64,000 nucleotides of DNA from the NCBI GenBank assembly GCA_964518725.1, contig CAZFKP010000010.1, positions 12,576-76,575 of the forward strand, written 5' to 3'. Position numbers and translations under genes: made by a program. Below are positions 8,705 to 17,779 of the stretch, one piece after another; the stretch's first letter is position 1; each line of letters begins with the position of its first letter. The notes under the pieces are model-generated. The model made no database searches. It saw only the letters and a list, made by a program, of their open reading frames with translations, and had not been told where the DNA came from. The DNA comes from JANRKF01 sp964518725 (GTDB taxonomy: Bacteria; Pseudomonadota; Alphaproteobacteria; Rickettsiales; SXRF01).

Positions 8705-10405
8705 ATGGAAAAACACGCCACAACACCGATCCAGTCACCGAAGATCCGCACATTGATCGCGTTTAGCGCGTGCATCATGCTGACCTTTATCGTGATCGTG
8801 AGTTACCAGGCGTCGAAAGCCTATCGCCAGTCGCTGAAAGATGCACAGGATAGCAATACCCGCCTCACCCGCATCCTCACCGACCACGTCGAGCTGACAT
8901 TCCTCGGCGTGGACTTGTCGCTGCGCCGCGCGATTGAACGGCAATATTTCAACACGCTGTTTGGCAGCAACCTGCCGGAATATACCGAACAGAATTTCAA
9001 AGTCTGGCTTGCAGAGACATTGCAGATTTCGGCACTCGCCATGATCAATGACGACGGTGTCATCGAAGTGGCCGCGCACAAGAAAGGCTACGACGACTGG
9101 CTGGATTATCATCACTCGACCACCGGCAAAGCGCTGCTTGAACGCATGCGTAAAACCGATGACAGCTACGTCTTCATCGGTAGGCATACCATGGCCTCCG
9201 GCGCGCCAATCATTATCATGAGCCGCCGCTACAACAAAATCAACGGCGACTTTGGCGGCATTATCGTCGCGGCGATCAACCCGGAATACTTCACCGCGTT
9301 TTATAGCTCCATCGCCTATGGCAATGACAAGTTCATGTCAATTATGTTGTCAGACGGCAGCGTCCTGGCGGCAGGCCCCTCCGAAAGCGAAGAAAATATT
9401 GCGCTGAGTAAGCGGTGGCTGCTGGAAAGCGGCAAGAAGCGCGGCGAGGTCTATAGCTTCACCGACGATAGCAACACACGCAGGATCGGCTCGCTGCAAA
9501 TCCTGAAAAACATTCCGGTCGCCGTTTCGGTCATCGTCCATGAAAAAGATTTCATGCGCGATTGGAACCAATCCCGCATGAAAGATGTTGGCTTTATCGT
9601 GCTCTTCACCATCTTCGGTTCGATCCTGTCGTTTTTTGCGGTGGCGATGGCCAAGCAGATTATCCGTGTACAGGAGTCCGAAGGCGCCGCCATCCTCGCC
9701 AGCCAGGCAAAATCAGAATTTCTCGCCAATATGTCACACGAACTGCGTACGCCACTTAACGCCATCATCGGCTTCTCGGAAATGATCAGCTCGGGTTATT
9801 TCGGCCCGCTAAACGCCAAGCAAAAAGAACGCGTGCATGATATCCATCTCTGCGGCAGCCACCTGCTCCAGCTCATCACCGACATCCTGGAATTCTCCAA
9901 AGGCGACGCCGGCAAGCTGGAGTTGATCGAGGAACAGGTGAATGTCAGCGAGCTGGTGGAAGAATCGGTACGGATCATGAACGCAAAAATCAAGAGCAAG
10001 AATATCGGACTGATCCTCGCCACCGATCCTCACATTCCGCCACTGTGGGGAGACAAACGCAAGATTCGCCAGATATTGTTGAACCTGCTGTCCAACGCCC
10101 TCAAATTCACGCCGGAGGGTGGCACCATCACCGCCACCACCAAAGTTGACGGGCAGAACAATATCCACATCAGCATCAGCGATACCGGCATGGGTATCTC
10201 CGAGGAAGATATCCCGAAAGCACTTTCCGTATTCGGACAGGTGAACCGCACCAAAAGCCATGAAGGTACCGGCCTCGGCCTGCCGCTCTGTAAAATGTAC
10301 ACCGAGCTGCATGACGGCAAACTCATCCTCACCAGCAAGCTTGGCGTCGGCACCACCGTCCACCTCGCCTTCCCGCACCAACGCACTCTGATCGAGAAAA
10401 ATTGA
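8705..10405 (+). CDS. Membrane sensor histidine kinase (PleC/DivJ-like HisKA)
   Basis: About 566 residues from ATG 8705 (MEKHATTPIQS); ATG 8657 would add 16 residues and neither has a strong ribosome binding site. Transmembrane segment 1 is at about 20-42 and segment 2 at about 296-315; they enclose a periplasmic Cache-like sensor. The HisKA domain has the H-box NMSHELRTPLNA with phospho-acceptor histidine near residue 345 (codon 9737-9739). The HATPase domain has N-box NLLSNALKF, DTGMGIS and EGTGLGLPL. The H-box and following GFSEMISSGYFGPL resemble alphaproteobacterial PleC/DivJ kinases, but no response regulator gene is adjacent, so its partner is unknown. Confidence 0.88.
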   Translation: MEKHATTPIQSPKIRTLIAFSACIMLTFIVIVSYQASKAYRQSLKDAQDSNTRLTRILTDHVELTFLGVDLSLRRAIERQYFNTLFGSNLPEYTEQNFKVWLAETLQISALAMINDDGVIEVAAHKKGYDDWLDYHHSTTGKALLERMRKTDDSYVFIGRHTMASGAPIIIMSRRYNKINGDFGGIIVAAINPEYFTAFYSSIAYGNDKFMSIMLSDGSVLAAGPSESEENIALSKRWLLESGKKRGEVYSFTDDSNTRRIGSLQILKNIPVAVSVIVHEKDFMRDWNQSRMKDVGFIVLFTIFGSILSFFAVAMAKQIIRVQESEGAAILASQAKSEFLANMSHELRTPLNAIIGFSEMISSGYFGPLNAKQKERVHDIHLCGSHLLQLITDILEFSKGDAGKLELIEEQVNVSELVEESVRIMNAKIKSKNIGLILATDPHIPPLWGDKRKIRQILLNLLSNALKFTPEGGTITATTKVDGQNNIHISISDTGMGISEEDIPKALSVFGQVNRTKSHEGTGLGLPLCKMYTELHDGKLILTSKLGVGTTVHLAFPHQRTLIEKN

Positions 10406-10543
10406 TCGCCCTACCCCCTGCTGGCCGCCGAAAATCATAAAAAACAGCAATTTGTGCAGTGCAACATTTTTCTTGACTGGCACCCGATTTTGCCTTATAT
10501 TTCGCGCCATCCTGCAATGATGCAGATGATGAAAGGAAACCTT

Positions 10544-10966
10544 ATGAACTATGCAAACGCATTTGCTGACATGTTTAAAAACAACTTCGACTACAATCAG
10601 CTGCTAAACACCCAGCGCCGCAATCTGGAAGCTGCTTCGGAAGCGAGCCAGGCGATTGTTGAAAACGTACAAGCCATCTCCCGCCGCCAGGCTGAGATCG
10701 CCCGTGAACAAGTGGAAGGCGCACTGAAAGCGTCGAAAGACATTTTCACCAGCGGCACCCCGGAAACCAACATGGCGAAACAAGCCGCCTATGCAAAAAA
10801 CGCCTTTGAAGGCGCGCTGTCGAACATGCGCGAAGTTTCCGAAATGGCTGCAAAATCCTGCTTCGAAATTTTCGATGTGGTGACCAGCCGCGCTTCGGAA
10901 TCGATCGAAGAGCTGAGCAAAGCCTCTGGCGTTGCTGCTCCGGCTGCAAAAAAGAAATCTGCTTAA
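10544..10966 (+). CDS. Phasin family protein
   Basis: 140 residues from ATG 10544, preceded by AAAGGA; an upstream in-frame start at 10454 is poorly placed. It is almost wholly helical, with NTQRRNLEAASEASQAIVEN and QAEIAREQVEGALKASKDI typical of the phasin_2 family, and a Lys/Ala tail (APAAKKKSA). Phasins coat polyhydroxyalkanoate granules, which suggests storage polymer use, although phasin-like proteins can have other roles and no pha genes are in view. A strong terminator follows directly. Confidence 0.85.
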   Translation: MNYANAFADMFKNNFDYNQLLNTQRRNLEAASEASQAIVENVQAISRRQAEIAREQVEGALKASKDIFTSGTPETNMAKQAAYAKNAFEGALSNMREVSEMAAKSCFEIFDVVTSRASESIEELSKASGVAAPAAKKKSA

Positions 10967-10986
10967 TTAGCATTTTCTTCTGCTCT

Positions 10987-11019
10987 AAAAAACCCCGGCC
11001 TAACCGCCGGGGTTTTTAT
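10987..11019 (+). terminator. Rho-independent terminator after the phasin gene
   Basis: A hairpin AACCCCGGC-CTAACC-GCCGGGGTT flanked by runs of A on the left and T on the right. It can also terminate transcription of uvrC arriving from the other side, since the two genes converge here. Confidence 0.9.
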
Positions 11020-12870
11020 TTATCCATGAAAATGCCCATAAATGATTTTTGCGGTGCTGGCACTGATGCCCGGCACCTTGGCGATGTCGGCTTCGCTCGC
11101 CCCGCTCAATTCCCGCACCGAACCGAAATGCTGTAATAGCGCTTTTTTGCGCGCAGCGCCAATAAAGGGGATATCGTCCAGCTCGGAAGTCTGCATCGTC
11201 TTGCTGCGTTTATTCCGGTGGGTGCCGATGGCAAAACGATGCGCCTCGTCACGCAGCCGCTGGGCGTAATGCAGCACCGGGTCATCCGCCGGTAATTGGA
11301 ACGGCGCCTTGTCCGGCAAATGAAACCACTCGCGCCCGGCATGGCGATCCACACCCTTGGCAATCGCCGCCAAATGAACGCCCTGCACACCCAGCTCTTC
11401 GAACACCTGCTGCGCGACTTTTAAATGTTCCGCGCCGCCGTCGATCAGCACAAGGTCAGGACGTGTCGCCTCCCCCTCCTCGGTCTGCAGACGCTTGAAC
11501 CGGCGCGTCAGCACTTCGCGCATCATGGCGTAATCATCGCCGGGAGTCAGTTCTTCGTTTTTGATATTGAATGTGCGGTAGGCGTTTTTGATAAACCCAT
11601 CGCGCCCGGCCACCACCATGGCTCCCACCGCATTCGTGCCCTGAATATGGCTGTTGTCATAAATCTCAATGCGTTCCGGAAATTCCTCCATCCCCATCAC
11701 GCTACGGAACTTCTTGATGATTTCACGCTGGGTAACATGCACCGACAAGTGCCTCGCCAGCGCCTCACGCGCATTCCGCACCGCCTGCTCTACAACGTCC
11801 CGCTTGCTACCACGCAGCGGCACCACGATATCGATCTTGTAACTAGTATGCAAGTGAAGCGCCTCTTCCAACAGGCTCATTTCATCAAGCACATGGCTCA
11901 CCAGAATCCGTGGTGGCACCGGCTGTGTTTGATAAAATTGCCCAATAAAGGTGGAGAGTATATCGCTATCCGACGCCTCCATCGTATGTTGCGGGAAGAA
12001 GGATTTGTTGCCGTAATTGCGGCCGCTGCGGAATGAAAATAGCTGAATGCACGCCATGCCGGATTCGCGGGCGAGCGCAACGACGTCAGCGTCACCAATT
12101 CCCTCTGCAGTGATTGCCTGCCCCTGCTGGATTTGGTTCAACGCCTTAATACGGTCGCGGATCACGCTGGCTTTTTCAAACAGCATCTTGAAGCTTAATT
12201 CCTGCATCTGGGCGACCAGCTCTTGCTGGATTTCTTGTGACTTGCCTTTCAGGAAACGTTCGGCCTGTGCCATAAGCCCGCCATAATCCGCTTCGCTGAT
12301 TTTACCGACACACGGCGCACTGCACCGCTTGATCTGGTATTGCAAGCAGGGGCGCGTGCGGTTCTTGAAAATATTATCCGAGCATGGGCGCAGCAGGAAT
12401 GCTTTTTGCAACAACACAATGGTTTCGTTCACCGCACTTGCCGACACGAACGGGCCGAAATATTTCCCCTTAGCGCTTTTTGCACCGCGATGCTTGGTGA
12501 TACGCGGGAACGCGTGGTCGCCGGTAAGTAATATATAAGGAAACGATTTGTCATCGCGCAGCAAGATATTATAGCGCGGCATGTGCTTCTTGATGAGGTT
12601 TGCCTCCAGCAGCAAGGCCTCGGCTTCCGAGCGGGTAGTGATAAATTCCATCGATGCAGTGAGCGATACCATACGTTGCAGTCGTGTGTTGAGCGCTGCA
12701 ACATTCACATAATTGCCGACCCGGTTTTTAAGACTCTTGGCTTTGCCGACATAGAGCGCCTTGCCATCCTTATCCAACATGCGGTAAACGCCCGGCGCAT
12801 GCTGTAAATCAACGACATAGCGCCGGATAACATCACGCCCTTCTGCAAGCGAATTCGTGGGTTCTTCCAT
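11020..12870 (-). CDS. uvrC: Excinuclease ABC subunit C
   Basis: 616 residues, normal length. Order: GIY-YIG nuclease domain near the N-terminus (APGVYRMLDKDGKALYVGKA), Cys-rich FRPC-like middle (RPCLQYQIKRCSAPCVG), UVR helix region, UvrC RNase H-like domain (ERIEIYDNSHIQGTNAVGAM), and tandem helix-hairpin-helix at the C-terminus (IPFIGAARKKALLQHFGSV). It makes both incisions in nucleotide excision repair with UvrB. Stand-alone gene, convergent with the phasin gene. Confidence 0.97.
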   Translation of the reverse strand: MEEPTNSLAEGRDVIRRYVVDLQHAPGVYRMLDKDGKALYVGKAKSLKNRVGNYVNVAALNTRLQRMVSLTASMEFITTRSEAEALLLEANLIKKHMPRYNILLRDDKSFPYILLTGDHAFPRITKHRGAKSAKGKYFGPFVSASAVNETIVLLQKAFLLRPCSDNIFKNRTRPCLQYQIKRCSAPCVGKISEADYGGLMAQAERFLKGKSQEIQQELVAQMQELSFKMLFEKASVIRDRIKALNQIQQGQAITAEGIGDADVVALARESGMACIQLFSFRSGRNYGNKSFFPQHTMEASDSDILSTFIGQFYQTQPVPPRILVSHVLDEMSLLEEALHLHTSYKIDIVVPLRGSKRDVVEQAVRNAREALARHLSVHVTQREIIKKFRSVMGMEEFPERIEIYDNSHIQGTNAVGAMVVAGRDGFIKNAYRTFNIKNEELTPGDDYAMMREVLTRRFKRLQTEEGEATRPDLVLIDGGAEHLKVAQQVFEELGVQGVHLAAIAKGVDRHAGREWFHLPDKAPFQLPADDPVLHYAQRLRDEAHRFAIGTHRNKRSKTMQTSELDDIPFIGAARKKALLQHFGSVRELSGASEADIAKVPGISASTAKIIYGHFHG

Positions 12871-12914
12871 GACACGACTCTAGACGGTGCATTCAGGATT
12901 TCAACGGCGAAGCG

Positions 12915-12937
12915 TTTTCCACGGAAGCTGTGGATAA
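12915..12937. promoter_or_regulatory. DnaA-box pair upstream of uvrC
   Basis: TTTTCCACG (12915-12923) and TGTGGATAA (12929-12937). The second is a perfect DnaA 9-mer read on the minus strand. They sit in the 12871-13245 gene-free interval between the divergent uvrC and the antiporter gene, which also has an AT-rich stretch (about 13010-13075) and no visible gene. Confidence 0.4.
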
Positions 12938-13245
12938 GTATGTGTGCATCTGTGCATTCCTAAATCCGGAATCACGGCCAGCTTGGAACGGTGACGCATT
13001 GCCTAAAAAATAGGCATTAAAATAACCGCATGATAAATATTGATTTATTGACAGCTGTTAATAGCGCGCCTGTGAACTTCATCGTTTCTTTATAGGATAT
13101 TTAGGCACAGCGCGGCTTTGTGTACAAAGGCAATGATAGCACCCACACGATATTCGCAATATAGGCAAATTATTCCTATACTGTCCATAGAATAAACATC
13201 ACAATGTTAGCGATTTTTTTTCCTCGAGCAGATACCCTTTATACC

Positions 13246-14958
13246 ATGCATCAATCTGTCCATTTAACCGAAACCGTTATCCTTCTGGCCGCCGCCGTAT
13301 TGATGGTAGGATTATTTCGCGCTTTCAAATTAAGTCCCGTGATGGGGTATCTGGTAGCAGGCACTGCCATTGGCCCTTATGGCATCGGCCTGATCGGCGA
13401 TATTGGAACCACCGCAGGGTTCGCAGAATTCGGCATCATTTTCCTGCTATTCCTGATCGGGCTGGAGTTATCGTTTGAACGCCTACGCAGCATGCGTAAA
13501 CATGTGTTCGGGTTTGGCAGCGCCCAAGTCATTATCACCACACTCGTCATCGGCGCGCTGTTTACCTATTACAATGGTGCCATCGACATCGCGCTGATTA
13601 TCGGCGGTGGGCTCGCGCTGTCCTCCACCGCCATCGTGTTGCAGGTAGTCGCGGAACAAAACGAAAAATCCTCGCAAGTTGGGAGGCTGGCGCTCGCCGT
13701 GCTGATCCTGCAGGATCTTGCCGTCATCCCGCTGCTCGTCTTCGTAACTGCGGTCGGTGATGCACAGGATTCACTCAGCCACACACTTGGTAACGCCGCA
13801 CTAAAGGCTGCGTTTGGCCTGGTATTTATTTTTATCGTCGGCAGGCTGGTATTACGGCCATTCTTTCGCTTCATTGCCTCGCTCGATAACACCGAACTAT
13901 TCACCGCCACCACGATTTTCGTGGTGTTGGGAGTGGCATGGCTTACCCAAAGCGCCGGGCTATCCGTAGCGCTTGGTGCGTTCATGGCAGGGTTGCTCGT
14001 AGCCGAAACAGAATTCAAGCATCAGGTGGAGGCAGACATTCTACCATTTAAAGGCCTGCTGCTTGGCCTCTTTTTCATGACGGTCGGCATGTCGCTGAAT
14101 GTGGAGATGCTGCTGGTGCAGTTTATCAGCATCATCGGCCTGACGCTGGCATTGATGGCGACGAAAGCCTTTATCATCATGCTGCTCTGCCGCGCATTCA
14201 ACTTTTCCTTAAGCGCTTCCATCCACACCGGATTATTGCTGTCGCAGGGTGGTGAATTCGCGTTCGTGCTGTTTTCACTGGCAGGAAGCTATGGGCTGAT
14301 CCCGCAGGAACTGTCGCAACTATTGCTGGTTACGGTTACGGTCAGCATGGCACTCACCCCACTCGCCGCACAGTTCGGCAACCATATCGCCACCATCCTT
14401 GAAAAGAAAAGCGTGGCCGACCCGAACCACATGGTCGAAGAAACGCTCGACCTGAGCCAGCATGTCATCATTTGTGGCTATGGGCGGGTGGGACATACCG
14501 TGTCGCAACTAGTCGAAAATGAAAACATCCCCTATGTCGCGATCGACATGGACAGCTACATGGTTTCGCGTGAGCGCAAGGTGGGCACGCCGGTCTATTA
14601 CGGCGATTCGGCACGGGCACATGTCTTGTCGGCGCTCGGCATCAAACGCGCGCGCGCGGTCATCATCACCCATAACGATACGCGGGTGGCGCTGCAAACC
14701 ATCGCCACCATCCGGGATCTGAATAATGAGGTGCCGATTATCGCCCGCGCAAAAAACCTGGAGCAGGTGCAAAAACTTGAACGCGCGGGCGCAACGCTCG
14801 CGGTCGCCGAAATGTTTGAGGTGAGCCTGCAAATGGGTAGCGCACTCCTCAAATCGGTCGGGATCAACGAGATGGAAATCAATCGGATTATCGATATTTT
14901 CCGGGCGGAAGACTATGCCCTCACCCGCACGGCGGAAGAGACGGGGGTGGGGAGTTAG
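13246..14958 (+). CDS. KefB-like monovalent cation:proton antiporter (CPA2) with TrkA-N domain
   Basis: About 570 residues from ATG 13246 (MHQSVHLTETVILL); ATG 13204 is an in-frame alternative and neither has a good ribosome binding site. Residues about 5-385 form a 12-13 helix Na/H exchanger domain (GYLVAGTAIGPYG, LFLIGLELSFERL, ALSSTAIVLQVV). A cytosolic Rossmann RCK/TrkA-N domain follows (VIICGYGRVGHTVSQLV). This is the architecture of KefB/KefC-like K+ efflux systems, gated by nucleotide or glutathione adducts in known members. No KefF/KefG partner is adjacent. The last codons are repeated in diverged form at 16431-16517. Confidence 0.9.
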   Translation: MHQSVHLTETVILLAAAVLMVGLFRAFKLSPVMGYLVAGTAIGPYGIGLIGDIGTTAGFAEFGIIFLLFLIGLELSFERLRSMRKHVFGFGSAQVIITTLVIGALFTYYNGAIDIALIIGGGLALSSTAIVLQVVAEQNEKSSQVGRLALAVLILQDLAVIPLLVFVTAVGDAQDSLSHTLGNAALKAAFGLVFIFIVGRLVLRPFFRFIASLDNTELFTATTIFVVLGVAWLTQSAGLSVALGAFMAGLLVAETEFKHQVEADILPFKGLLLGLFFMTVGMSLNVEMLLVQFISIIGLTLALMATKAFIIMLLCRAFNFSLSASIHTGLLLSQGGEFAFVLFSLAGSYGLIPQELSQLLLVTVTVSMALTPLAAQFGNHIATILEKKSVADPNHMVEETLDLSQHVIICGYGRVGHTVSQLVENENIPYVAIDMDSYMVSRERKVGTPVYYGDSARAHVLSALGIKRARAVIITHNDTRVALQTIATIRDLNNEVPIIARAKNLEQVQKLERAGATLAVAEMFEVSLQMGSALLKSVGINEMEINRIIDIFRAEDYALTRTAEETGVGS

Positions 14959-15037
14959 CGCCACCTGAAGAATTTACCAGTTTTTAACGCCGATTTACTA
15001 GAATGGAGGCTATAGCTGCCGCTGCATAGAGGGTATC

Positions 15038-16180
15038 ATGGCTGACATAAAAACTCCTGCCCGCGACGAAATTGAGGAGGCGGTAAGGGCTGTTGTTGGT
15101 AGGCATCAGCAAATCGCAAATAGAACGGCAAAAAAAGTTGGTACTCGACCTGAGAGAATCGAGCTGTATGGACAGACGACTTCGATTGTCGTCGCGCTAT
15201 TGCAAACTCCGGAAGCCATACATGCCGCCAACGAATATACTGGAGCGTTGTGCGACGTTAATACAACAAGGGAACAAGTGCGATCTGCTTTGATTAAAGG
15301 GGGCTTGGTGGATGGCGCCGCTTGGGATTCGCCACTAAGATACGATAATAATATAATCGGCACTATTGACAGGGTGGTGCTAAGAGATCCAGATTTTAAT
15401 CCCATTTCCATCCCACGTTACCCTGTCAACCTTCAGGTAGGGGCTTTGCTCAAATCCATTGCTTCGAAAGAATTCACGACTCCAAAAAGAAATAAAGCGT
15501 TGACTGCCATCACTAAAGTGCTTGGAGTTGGTAGTGCAGAAAAAGAAGTTGCGTTGGATAAAGTTATTAGAATACTTGGAGATGATTTGGAAGGGCTGCG
15601 TAATGAGCCATTACACCCCCACTCAAGCGATGTTGCGAATACGATAGCGGCAATCATAGAGCAAAATTATGATGGCGAGCCGAATGCAATGGAGGCATTT
15701 ATGCGCGATCTCAAAGAGCTTCCTGAATCTTTGCTCCCCAATAACAATCCATTGAAACAATATAATAAGCCTCCAATTGAAGATGCGCGATTCACGGAAG
15801 TTGTAGTGTTTCTGCAAATAGCAAAAACAAACGAAATACGTGCCAAAAAACGCTTGGAACTGATGGTAGAAAACGCAGTCTCAACGACCGATCTGCCAGA
15901 TATGCGTGAAGCCGACAGGGATGATATGAAAAGAGAAGTTCTGGAAATGATTAAGGATATTTCGATGTATGGATATCTGGGAGCTTATATTAAGAAAGTG
16001 CCGCAGGCCGTGCCCCCCGGCACCACGGCGCTTGTGGACCCGCCTGCCACCGAAAAACCCTTCCCGGATCAGGTCATCGCCGCGGTGGAGGCCATGAAAG
16101 CGGACAAGGGCGCACCAATTGAGCGAACCAACGCCAGTCTTCCCACACGCCCCGGTATCAGCACCCCCTATTTGGGCTAG
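15038..16180 (+). CDS. Unknown protein (380 aa)
   Basis: 380 residues, soluble, without signal peptide. AGGG lies just upstream of the ATG. A helical N-terminus (EIEEAVRAVVGRHQQIANRT) precedes a mixed middle and a proline-rich tail that begins around VPQAVPPGTTALVDPP. The first 960 bases are richer in A+T and in AGA/ATA-type codons than neighbours, while the last 170 bases are GC-rich, suggesting different origins. It sits between the antiporter and the second copy of the antiporter 3' end. I do not recognise the family. Confidence 0.7.
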   Translation: MADIKTPARDEIEEAVRAVVGRHQQIANRTAKKVGTRPERIELYGQTTSIVVALLQTPEAIHAANEYTGALCDVNTTREQVRSALIKGGLVDGAAWDSPLRYDNNIIGTIDRVVLRDPDFNPISIPRYPVNLQVGALLKSIASKEFTTPKRNKALTAITKVLGVGSAEKEVALDKVIRILGDDLEGLRNEPLHPHSSDVANTIAAIIEQNYDGEPNAMEAFMRDLKELPESLLPNNNPLKQYNKPPIEDARFTEVVVFLQIAKTNEIRAKKRLELMVENAVSTTDLPDMREADRDDMKREVLEMIKDISMYGYLGAYIKKVPQAVPPGTTALVDPPATEKPFPDQVIAAVEAMKADKGAPIERTNASLPTRPGISTPYLG

Positions 16181-16215
16181 CTAGCCGCTCCCGATTCTGG
16201 CTGCGTGTAAAAAAA

Positions 16216-16256
16216 ACAAAAAATGCATTTTTTTGCATTTGCCCCCTTCCGTGACA
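16216..16256 (+). promoter_or_regulatory. Compound promoter-like motif, copy A
   Basis: Reads ATGCATTTTTTTGCATTT then GCCCCCTTCCGTGACA. It shares GCATTTTTTTGCATTT with the copy before argD, and CCCTTCCGTGACA with the copies before argD and thrC. It lies in the gene-free stretch 16181-16526 and points towards a possible very small frame at 16274. Confidence 0.5.
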
Positions 16257-16273
16257 TTTTCGGCTGTGAGAGG

Positions 16274-16387
16274 ATGAATGCATGGGGGAGCGGGATACTC
16301 TCTTCTTCCTTTGCCCCCATGGAAGGAAAAAACAACCAGGTTATTAGATTTCCCGCCGCAGATAGAGATATGCAGGAAGTCTATTGA
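16274..16387 (+). CDS. Possible 37-aa frame downstream of motif copy A
   Basis: ATG 16274 opens MNAWGSGILSSSFAPMEGKN and ends after NNQVIRFPAADRDMQEVY. The purine-rich GAGAGG directly abuts the ATG, which is too close for a normal ribosome binding site; ATGs at 16278 and 16282 in other frames are better spaced. The only support is its place 17 bases after the motif. Weak. Confidence 0.2.
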   Translation: MNAWGSGILSSSFAPMEGKNNQVIRFPAADRDMQEVY

Positions 16388-16430
16388 GAAATAAGGATAT
16401 AATGTAAAATATGCAGCCGAAACAAGGCCA

Positions 16431-16517
16431 AACGAGGCCGAAATCAACCGCATCATTGACATCTTCCGGGCGGAAGACTACGCCCTCACCCGCACGGCGG
16501 AAAAAGAACCGGGCTGA
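16431..16517 (+). pseudogene. Second, diverged copy of the antiporter 3' end
   Basis: Frame NEAEINRIIDIFRAEDYALT then RTAEKEPG and a TGA at 16515-16517. Over 73 bases it matches the 3' end of the antiporter gene (14866-14938). Seven of eight codon differences are synonymous and one changes Met to Ala. No upstream part of the gene is present. Confidence 0.8.
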
Positions 16518-16526
16518 TTTCCTGGC

Positions 16527-17516
16527 TTACCCGCCGGCTAACTTCCTGCCACCGAGATTACGAAGGCCATCCAGCTTCGCGCTGGCATCGGCGACCACGT
16601 CCGGCCAGCCTTCTTGGGTAGCAATTTGCCCAAGCCGAGCGTAACACGCATCAAGATTTCCTGCCATGATGTCTAATGAACGCCGATTGGTGGCATTCAT
16701 AAGCTTAGGATCCAGCGAGGCCATTTCAACCAACGCATCATAAAGCCTGCCCATAAACGAGGAATAATTCTTCATCAGTTTCGGAAACGGAGTGGCCTCC
16801 GCACGCAGGATCATGCCCGTCTCATGCTCGCCCAGACGCTCGAATGCTTTTTTGAGCACCGCAAGTTCGGCATCATCCGCCGGAAGAGCCGATTGAAATT
16901 GCTGCATCAGGTACCCCAGGTAACGCAAACGATCAGTAACCCCCTCAGCGGTGTCGTAAGTATAGCCGGTCAGTTTGCCCGGATCCTTGCTCACCGCAGC
17001 ACAAAAATCGGTGATTTTTTTAATGCGCGGAATATCGCTGGGCATCGTCGGGATGAAGTCACCAAACGGCTTGGTGACATGCTCTTTACTCCCCACCGCA
17101 ATTGTCACATCATGCGTGACCGGGTCAATTTTTACCTGAGAGTACACCCCATAACCGCTGGATAGCTGTAAGGCCGCCGGGTCAATATCCATCACCGCAA
17201 TGCCATCGTGTGCGAGTTGTTCTTTCAGTTTATTGATGTAGTGATTAGCATTCATCCCGCCCTGGTTACAGCCAAGCACCAGGGCCGATTTCTCGCCATC
17301 GGCGGCAAAAAACTGCTCGTAGCGTTTGGTCTCCACTGGCGACAAGCAGCCGACCGAACCGCCGCCATCAGCATAATTGAGCAATAAAAAATCACCTGTC
17401 GTCTTATTCACCCCAATCACCACGGCAATGTGATCGTAGAACGTCGTTCCCCAGGATGTGTTACCGTCAGCATGAAAAGTTTCGCACTCGTTGGTGCCAA
17501 TAGTTTCATATTTCAT
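16527..17516 (-). CDS. Unknown protein (329 aa)
   Basis: 329 residues starting MKYETIGTNECETFHADGN, with AGGAG ten bases before the ATG. The N-terminal third is beta-rich (FYDHIAVVIGVNKTTGDFLL, later GGGSVGCLSP). The C-terminal two thirds are helical (DRLRYLGYLMQQFQSALPAD). No signal peptide or membrane segment. The family is not recognised. It ends ten bases from the antiporter remnant, so it belongs to the same accessory patch. The gap 17517-17779 holds a perfect 14-base palindrome (17613-17626, CCCCGCCGGCGGGG) and nothing else clear. Confidence 0.7.
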   Translation of the reverse strand: MKYETIGTNECETFHADGNTSWGTTFYDHIAVVIGVNKTTGDFLLLNYADGGGSVGCLSPVETKRYEQFFAADGEKSALVLGCNQGGMNANHYINKLKEQLAHDGIAVMDIDPAALQLSSGYGVYSQVKIDPVTHDVTIAVGSKEHVTKPFGDFIPTMPSDIPRIKKITDFCAAVSKDPGKLTGYTYDTAEGVTDRLRYLGYLMQQFQSALPADDAELAVLKKAFERLGEHETGMILRAEATPFPKLMKNYSSFMGRLYDALVEMASLDPKLMNATNRRSLDIMAGNLDACYARLGQIATQEGWPDVVADASAKLDGLRNLGGRKLAGG

Positions 17517-17779
17517 AGTCGGTTGCTCCTAGTATAGTATCAATAGCGCGCCGTTGAATCTGGGTAACAATGTACGGTAATCCGCCACAAAGTCAATAAA
17601 TATTAACTATTTCCCCGCCGGCGGGGTATTTTCGCCTTTACAACCCACTCCCTGCCTGCTACACCCCCCGCAGAAATCACGACAAAACGGCGGAACCATG
17701 CCTTATCTAAAATGGTCGAATTCATTTGGAGCAATGCAAATGAAGGTTCGTTGTTTGTCTCATAAAGATGGTGTTTGGT

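Noticed and set aside
12871..13245. Chromosomal replication origin
   Set aside because: Only one perfect DnaA box plus one variant, and neighbours are not typical of an alphaproteobacterial origin.
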